NCBI GenBank assembly: GCA_011620585.1
Contig: WOYV01000053.1
Coordinates: 1 to 34,390, forward strand
DNA: 34,390 nucleotides
From: Draconibacterium sp.
GTDB lineage: Bacteria; Bacteroidota; Bacteroidia; Bacteroidales; Prolixibacteraceae
Direction of reading: 5' to 3'
Position 1 is the first letter of the stretch; every line of letters starts with the position of its first letter. The notes beneath the pieces are model-generated. The model saw only the letters and a program-made list of their open reading frames with translations, made no database searches and was not told the DNA's origin. Shown here piece after piece: positions 30,698 through 34,390 of the stretch. Made by a program: the position numbers and the translations under genes.

Positions 30698-31579
30698 TCA
30701 GTTACGGCGGTCGATCCCCCACATTAGCTTGTTCCGAAGTGTGGAAAAGAAAGGCTGATCGGGCAGTTGTAAAGTCTTTAGTTTGAACTGTGCCTTTTTG
30801 ATTTTTACAGTGGTCGAAAATTCAACTGCAACCGACCGTGAATCCAGCGAAGTCAGGTAGTTCGAACCACGCCCTTCGACTTTGAGCACAATTTCGCGAT
30901 TATCGGGAACTACAATCGGACGGATGGTCAGGTTGTGTGGAGCCAGCGGGGTGATGATAAAACTTTCGGAATCGGGTGTAAGAATCGGCCCTCCTACACT
31001 CAGCGAATAAGCGGTTGATCCGGTAGGAGTTGCAATAATTAAACCGTCGGCCCAGTAATTGTTCAGAAATTCGTCGTCGAGATAGGCAGCTACACTGAGC
31101 ATCGAAGAGTTATCGGTTTTTATTACCGTCATTTCATTCAACGCATAATTAAAATCTATATTTTCGCGATCCGAAAAACATACTTCGAGCATCGAACGCT
31201 CGATTACCTTATATTTCCTGTTCAGTATATTCTTTAGCGCTTCTTTTACCTGGTCTTCCGAAATATCGGCCAGAAATCCAAGCCGCCCGCTGTTTACCCC
31301 AACTACCGGAATTGAAAAGTTGCGAATATTTAGGACCGACTGCAAAAAAGTACCGTCGCCACCCACGCTGAAAATGTATTCGTTTTCCTCATCAAAATCG
31401 GTATACGAATTGAAAAAAGAATGGCAATAGGTGGTGGTTTTCAACTCTTCGTTAAGGTAAACATAAAATGGTTTGTACAATTGTACCTGGATATCATTGC
31501 TTTTCAGAAAGCTAAAAAATTCCTGCAAGACCGGCACAAATTCATCGGATACCTGGGTTCCAAAAACCGCTACTTTCAT
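30698..31579 (-). CDS. nadK: NAD kinase
   Basis: The 293-residue cytoplasmic enzyme phosphorylates NAD to NADP. GGDGT is at 73-77 (SVGGDGTFLQSV), NE at 148-149 (ALNEMTV), and TPTGSTAYSLSVGGP at 184-198, the three standard motifs for NAD and ATP binding. VGVNSGRLGFLADI is another typical block. Length is normal. It starts 9 bp after the CBS-protein gene, so the two are co-transcribed, and is followed by a long gap before the DUF6089 gene. Confidence 0.95.
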   Translation of the reverse strand: MKVAVFGTQVSDEFVPVLQEFFSFLKSNDIQVQLYKPFYVYLNEELKTTTYCHSFFNSYTDFDEENEYIFSVGGDGTFLQSVLNIRNFSIPVVGVNSGRLGFLADISEDQVKEALKNILNRKYKVIERSMLEVCFSDRENIDFNYALNEMTVIKTDNSSMLSVAAYLDDEFLNNYWADGLIIATPTGSTAYSLSVGGPILTPDSESFIITPLAPHNLTIRPIVVPDNREIVLKVEGRGSNYLTSLDSRSVAVEFSTTVKIKKAQFKLKTLQLPDQPFFSTLRNKLMWGIDRRN

Positions 31580-31588
31580 ATAGTGATT

Positions 31589-32254
31589 TTAAATGTTCAT
31601 AAATTTCATAAACTGGTCGAAGCGGTCCTGGTAAAGATCATTCAACATCGAACGGTCCTGGTAAATTGCCTTAACAAAATAATTGTATCGCGTCAGTGTC
31701 TGCACCACGCCCGAAAGTTCTTCCGAGTTCAGTTTCAAAATCAGATCGAGATTATTAATTCCCGGTTTACGATCGATAAAAAAGCTAAGAATTTTCACGT
31801 CATTGCTTTCCACAATCTGGCTGATCTGGCTCATCGAATACTCGGTAGGTGTGGTTTCAATCACCAGCACACCACCCGGTTCGTGTAACGAAAATAAACT
31901 GGCGAAACGCCGTGCCAGGTCGTACAAAGTAATCGAACCTACGTAATAATGCCCCGTATTCAGAACCGGCAAAACACTGATCTTCAGTTTGTACATAACA
32001 ATAGCCAGCTCAAAAATGTGCTGATCGACATGAACATGAGTAGTATTCAGTTTATCGAGTTCCTTTTCAATCGGTTCATCTACCAGGTTAAGATCATAAA
32101 TCAGCTTATCCGAAACCAGTCCAAGATACTTCGAATCGTTTACCACCGGGATATGCGACACACGGTACACATCCATGTAACTCAGGGCTTTTTTACCATT
32201 CTCGTCGCTTCTCACCGAAGGAATGGCATCTGATATGAGTTTTTCTGCAAGCAA
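31589..32254 (-). CDS. CBS-domain pair protein
   Basis: The 221-residue cytoplasmic protein has two CBS domains in tandem (about 1-55 and 70-125: MDVYRVSHIPVVNDSKYLGLVSD, VHVDQHIFELAIVMYKLKISVLPVLNTGHYYVGSITLYDL), which usually bind adenine nucleotides. The C-terminal part (about 135-221: GGVLVIETTPTEYSMSQISQIVESNDVKILSFFIDR) resembles an ACT-like ligand-binding fold. The protein is conserved beside nadK and pdxJ in Bacteroidota; its role is unknown. The start is TTG at 32254: the frame is open upstream for 48 codons without any ATG, and homologues as I remember them begin near this MLAEKLI. It is divergent from pdxJ, and the pdxJ promoter lies within 50 bp of its start. Confidence 0.85.
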   Translation of the reverse strand: MLAEKLISDAIPSVRSDENGKKALSYMDVYRVSHIPVVNDSKYLGLVSDKLIYDLNLVDEPIEKELDKLNTTHVHVDQHIFELAIVMYKLKISVLPVLNTGHYYVGSITLYDLARRFASLFSLHEPGGVLVIETTPTEYSMSQISQIVESNDVKILSFFIDRKPGINNLDLILKLNSEELSGVVQTLTRYNYFVKAIYQDRSMLNDLYQDRFDQFMKFMNI

Positions 32255-32268
32255 AACTTTTCTTTTAA

Positions 32269-32301
32269 TTTGACCGGTTATTTCTGAAAATTGTAACTTC
32301 G
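32269..32301 (+). promoter_or_regulatory. Promoter of pdxJ
   Basis: TTTG (32269-32272), 21 bases, then TAACTTCG (32294-32301), a 7-of-8 match to the -7 consensus, 17 bases before the ATG. It sits in the short divergent gap next to the CBS gene start. Confidence 0.5.
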
Positions 32302-32318
32302 CTCAAAATTACATTGAA

Positions 32319-33032
32319 ATGACCAGACTTAGTGTAAATATAAATAAAATTGCAACACTGCGAAACTCCCGCGGAGGGCAGGTCCCGAGTGTTAAAACCG
32401 CGTGCATTAAATGCCAGGAATTTGGGGCACAGGGAATTACGGTTCATCCCCGCCCCGACGAGCGCCACATCACCCGTAAGGATGTTTACGAAATAAAACC
32501 ATTGATTACCACCGAGTTCAACATCGAAGGATATCCTGGCGAAGATTTTCTGAAAATGGTAACCGAAGTGAAACCCGACCAGGTAACACTTGTTCCCGAC
32601 TCGGAAGTTCAACTTACCAGTGATCATGGCTGGGATACCTGGAAAAACCTGGGTTTTCTGAAAGAAGTGATTGCACGCTTGCAGGAAAACGGTATTCGCA
32701 CTTCGATTTTTGTCGATCCTGATGAAAAAGCAGTAGAAGGAGCAGCCGAAATAAAAACCGACCGGATCGAATTATACACCGAACCCTACGCAAGCTTCTT
32801 CCCGATAGATAAATATAAAGCAATCGAACCATTTGTGAAGACAGCTAAACTGGCCGAAAACCTTGGAATCGATGTCAATGCAGGACATGACCTTAGCCTG
32901 GAAAACCTGGCTTTTATGTACCACCTGATTCCCAACTTAAAAGAAGTGTCGATTGGTCACGCTTTGATAGCCGATGCGCTCTACCTCGGGTTGGAAACCA
33001 CCATTCAAAAATATTTGGATTGTTTGAAGTAG
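32319..33032 (+). CDS. pdxJ: Pyridoxine 5'-phosphate synthase
   Basis: The 237-residue TIM-barrel enzyme condenses 1-deoxyxylulose 5-phosphate with 3-amino-2-oxopropyl phosphate to form pyridoxine 5'-phosphate (DXP-dependent vitamin B6 synthesis). It starts RLSVNINKIATLRNSRGG, the phosphate-binding opening. H43 (ITVHPRPDERHI), E70 (TEFNIEG) and H190 (DVNAGHDLS) are the catalytic residues, and EVSIGHALIADALY closes the barrel. Numbering is within three of E. coli PdxJ. It has its own promoter and is followed 67 bp later by an alpha/beta hydrolase on the same strand. Confidence 0.95.
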   Translation: MTRLSVNINKIATLRNSRGGQVPSVKTACIKCQEFGAQGITVHPRPDERHITRKDVYEIKPLITTEFNIEGYPGEDFLKMVTEVKPDQVTLVPDSEVQLTSDHGWDTWKNLGFLKEVIARLQENGIRTSIFVDPDEKAVEGAAEIKTDRIELYTEPYASFFPIDKYKAIEPFVKTAKLAENLGIDVNAGHDLSLENLAFMYHLIPNLKEVSIGHALIADALYLGLETTIQKYLDCLK

Positions 33033-33099
33033 AGAAAAGCTGGAAGCCCGAAGTCGAAAAATGAATATTAGTAGCTCAAAGCTCTTAGCAAAATTATAG

Positions 33100-33903
33100 A
33101 TGGAACTATTTTACAGAAAGGAAGGTAGCGGTTCGCCGGTGGTAATCGTGCATGGTTTGTATGGTTCGTCGGATAACTGGCTGAATATTGGGAAACGCCT
33201 TGCCGAGAAACACACGGTGTACATGATCGACCAGCGCAACCACGGCCGCTCGCCATTTGCTCCTTCGCATACTTTTAACGACCTCCGAAACGATCTCGAA
33301 GAATTTTTCGAACAACACAAGATAGAAAAAGCCATTTTGCTGGGGCACAGCATGGGCGGGAAAGTGGCCATGTGGTTTGCTGCCGATTTCCCCGAAAAAA
33401 TTGAAAAATTGGTGATTGCCGATATTGCGCCTAAAGACTATTTGTTGCTGAAAGAAGACAGCCAGTTTTACCTGCATCAGAACATTTTGCTGGCCATGCA
33501 GGAAATTGATTTCTCGATGGTAAAATCCCGAAACGATGTGGATGATTTTATGGCTCTAAAGATTGATGACAAACGCATTCGCCAATTCCTGCTGAAAAAT
33601 GTCGAGATGAATAAAAAAACAAAACAATATCAATGGCGGGTAAATGCGCCGGTACTTTACGATCACCTCGACGAAATTGTTAGTGGTGTAAACCGAAGCT
33701 GGCTCGACGACCGCATTCCGATTACAGCATACCCGGTGGTTTTTATCCGCGGACTTCTATCAAAATATATTTTGGATGAAGACAAAGCGCTGATCGGAGA
33801 AATTTATCCTGATGCTCAAATCATTGATATCCCCGGAGCCGGACACTGGTTACATGCCGAAAAACCGGAAGAATTTATGCGGGCGGTACTGATGTGCTGC
33901 TAA
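33100..33903 (+). CDS. Alpha/beta-fold hydrolase (YbfF-like esterase)
   Basis: The 267-residue cytoplasmic protein has the alpha/beta-hydrolase core: VVIVHGLYGSSDNW (oxyanion-hole HG, about 14-27), YMIDQRNHGRSPF, the nucleophile elbow LGHSMGGKVAMW (Ser near 86), and the catalytic His in PGAGHWLHAEKP (near 249). The cap region (about 115-190) is helical and charged. Wording is closest to the YbfF/esterase group acting on short acyl esters, though the substrate is unknown. It follows pdxJ at 67 bp without a clear terminator or promoter of its own, so it may share the pdxJ transcript. Two inverted repeats beyond its stop form the convergent boundary. Confidence 0.87.
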   Translation: MELFYRKEGSGSPVVIVHGLYGSSDNWLNIGKRLAEKHTVYMIDQRNHGRSPFAPSHTFNDLRNDLEEFFEQHKIEKAILLGHSMGGKVAMWFAADFPEKIEKLVIADIAPKDYLLLKEDSQFYLHQNILLAMQEIDFSMVKSRNDVDDFMALKIDDKRIRQFLLKNVEMNKKTKQYQWRVNAPVLYDHLDEIVSGVNRSWLDDRIPITAYPVVFIRGLLSKYILDEDKALIGEIYPDAQIIDIPGAGHWLHAEKPEEFMRAVLMCC

Positions 33904-33907
33904 GCAA

Positions 33908-33983
33908 GAACCGATTCCTTTTATAATATCGGTTCACTGCAATTAAGATAGGCCTTCAAGGTTTTCGACAACTTTGAAGGCCT
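33908..33983. repeat. Two inverted repeats between convergent genes
   Basis: The first is an 8-bp perfect repeat (GAACCGAT 33908-33915 / ATCGGTTC 33928-33935). The second is a longer one, AGGCCTTCAAGGTT (33950-33963) with AACTTTGAAGGCCT (33970-33983), 14 positions with one G-U wobble on the plus strand. Neither has a good T tract, so they are terminator-like only in stem. Their place between convergent ends fits transcription boundaries. Confidence 0.6.
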
Positions 33984-33987
33984 GCTG

Positions 33988-34368
33988 TTATCTTTGCTCC
34001 TCCCCTATGGGTAAATAGAGTTCTGAAAAAATAAAATTCAGGGAATATGCATTGTCGGATGTAATTTTCAAACTCCATACATCCGTTGAATCTGTTTTTT
34101 GCCATTTCCCGTCCTTTAAAGAAAGGTTAACATCAAACGATTTTCCAAAACGAAAGGGCAGGTCCAAACCTTTTGTGGCTTCATCTTCAGCCAGCAGGGC
34201 AGATACATCGAACAGGGGCATCTTTTTTTCGGGTGAGTTGTGTTGAGTGGTTTTAAATTTAGGGTGTTTCTCAAAGGCTAAGCCTTTTTCATATACTTTT
34301 GTGACTACCTGGGCAAATAAACTATTTACCCCTCCTAATATTAACATAATGACTATGATCTTTTTCAT
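33988..34368 (-). pseudogene. Short secreted ORF like the propeptide of lysyl-endopeptidase-type proteases
   Basis: The 126 residues have a signal peptide (MKKIIVIMLILGGVNSLFAQ) followed by a segment that resembles, from memory, the N-terminal propeptide of Bacteroidota type-IX-secreted trypsin-like/lysyl endopeptidases: MPLFDVSALLAEDEATKG, LPFRFGKSFDVNLSLKDGKWQ, DVWSLKITSDNAYSLNFIFSELYLPIG. In those proteins the propeptide leads into a peptidase domain. Here it stops right after the LYLPIG strand, before any catalytic residue, and no continuation is visible in the other frames down to 33904. It is either the remnant of a broken protease gene or a stand-alone propeptide-like protein. No promoter can be judged because the window ends 22 bp upstream of its ATG. 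Confidence 0.55.
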
Positions 34369-34390
34369 AGTCGGTTTATTTTATTTCGAA

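Noticed and set aside
1-34390. Mobile element, prophage, CRISPR or defence system
   Set aside because: I saw no transposase, integrase, terminal repeat, spacer array, tRNA-linked attachment site or defence-type gene; gene content is housekeeping and envelope-related throughout.

Overview
The window looks like ordinary chromosome from a member of the Bacteroidota, most likely a marine or sediment lineage of the Marinilabiliales/Prolixibacteraceae type (the phylum is well supported, the order is a guess). Supporting signs are the block pdxJ / CBS protein / nadK / DUF6089 / uppS / bamA / ompH / ompH, DUF2807 and DUF4625 proteins, LytS-LytTR signalling, a carboxypeptidase-D-like N-terminus on the TonB receptor, almost no Shine-Dalgarno sequences, and repeated TAnnTTTG -7 boxes instead of TATAAT. 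I see no tRNA, rRNA, CRISPR array, insertion sequence or prophage. Coding density is high.

Layout. (1) 111-3564: a secreted DUF2807 protein, a small four-helix membrane protein, a YqhD-type alcohol dehydrogenase and a class IV PLP enzyme. (2) 3667-7582, minus strand: a signalling operon of three related LytS-type membrane kinases and one LytTR response regulator. The kinase nearest the regulator has lost its phospho-acceptor His and its ATP-binding residues. (3) 7583-11352: two strong terminators, an unknown secreted protein, then on the plus strand an unknown helical protein, a class I photolyase and a periplasmic PAP2 phosphatase. (4) 11376-16028, minus: a metal-uptake operon, probably for zinc, with a Fur-family repressor, a small Cys/His-rich membrane protein, a TonB receptor and two His-bearing DUF4625 lipoproteins. 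A clear promoter and an overlapping palindrome lie in front of the repressor. (5) 16340-19228, minus: korA-korB, the two-subunit 2-oxoglutarate:ferredoxin oxidoreductase, followed by a terminator. (6) 19546-22242, plus: a gamma-carbonic-anhydrase-like protein, then a sugar-1-phosphate nucleotidyltransferase and a NahK-like sugar 1-kinase. (7) 22239-24916, minus: a eukaryote-type (GT3) glycogen synthase and glutamate racemase, with their own promoter. (8) 25050-32254, minus: the envelope-assembly block (CBS protein, nadK, DUF6089, uppS, bamA and two Skp/OmpH chaperones), ending in a terminator. (9) 32319-34368: divergent pdxJ, an alpha/beta hydrolase, and a short ORF resembling only the N-terminal propeptide of a secreted lysyl-endopeptidase-type protease.

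How the genes fit together. Region 8 supplies the undecaprenyl carrier, the outer-membrane insertase and its chaperones. MurI supplies D-glutamate, and the kinase/nucleotidyltransferase pair could return amino sugars to UDP-sugars for the same envelope. Region 4 reads as a self-contained metal-responsive regulon. I see no clearly novel multi-gene system. The points most worth a second look are the three-kinase operon with its pseudokinase, the Tyr/Gly/Ser-rich loop in BamA, the retained allosteric arginine cluster in the bacterial GT3 glycogen synthase, the His-rich lipoprotein pair, and the protease-less propeptide ORF. Family assignments were made by eye from motifs and remembered family features; no search was run.
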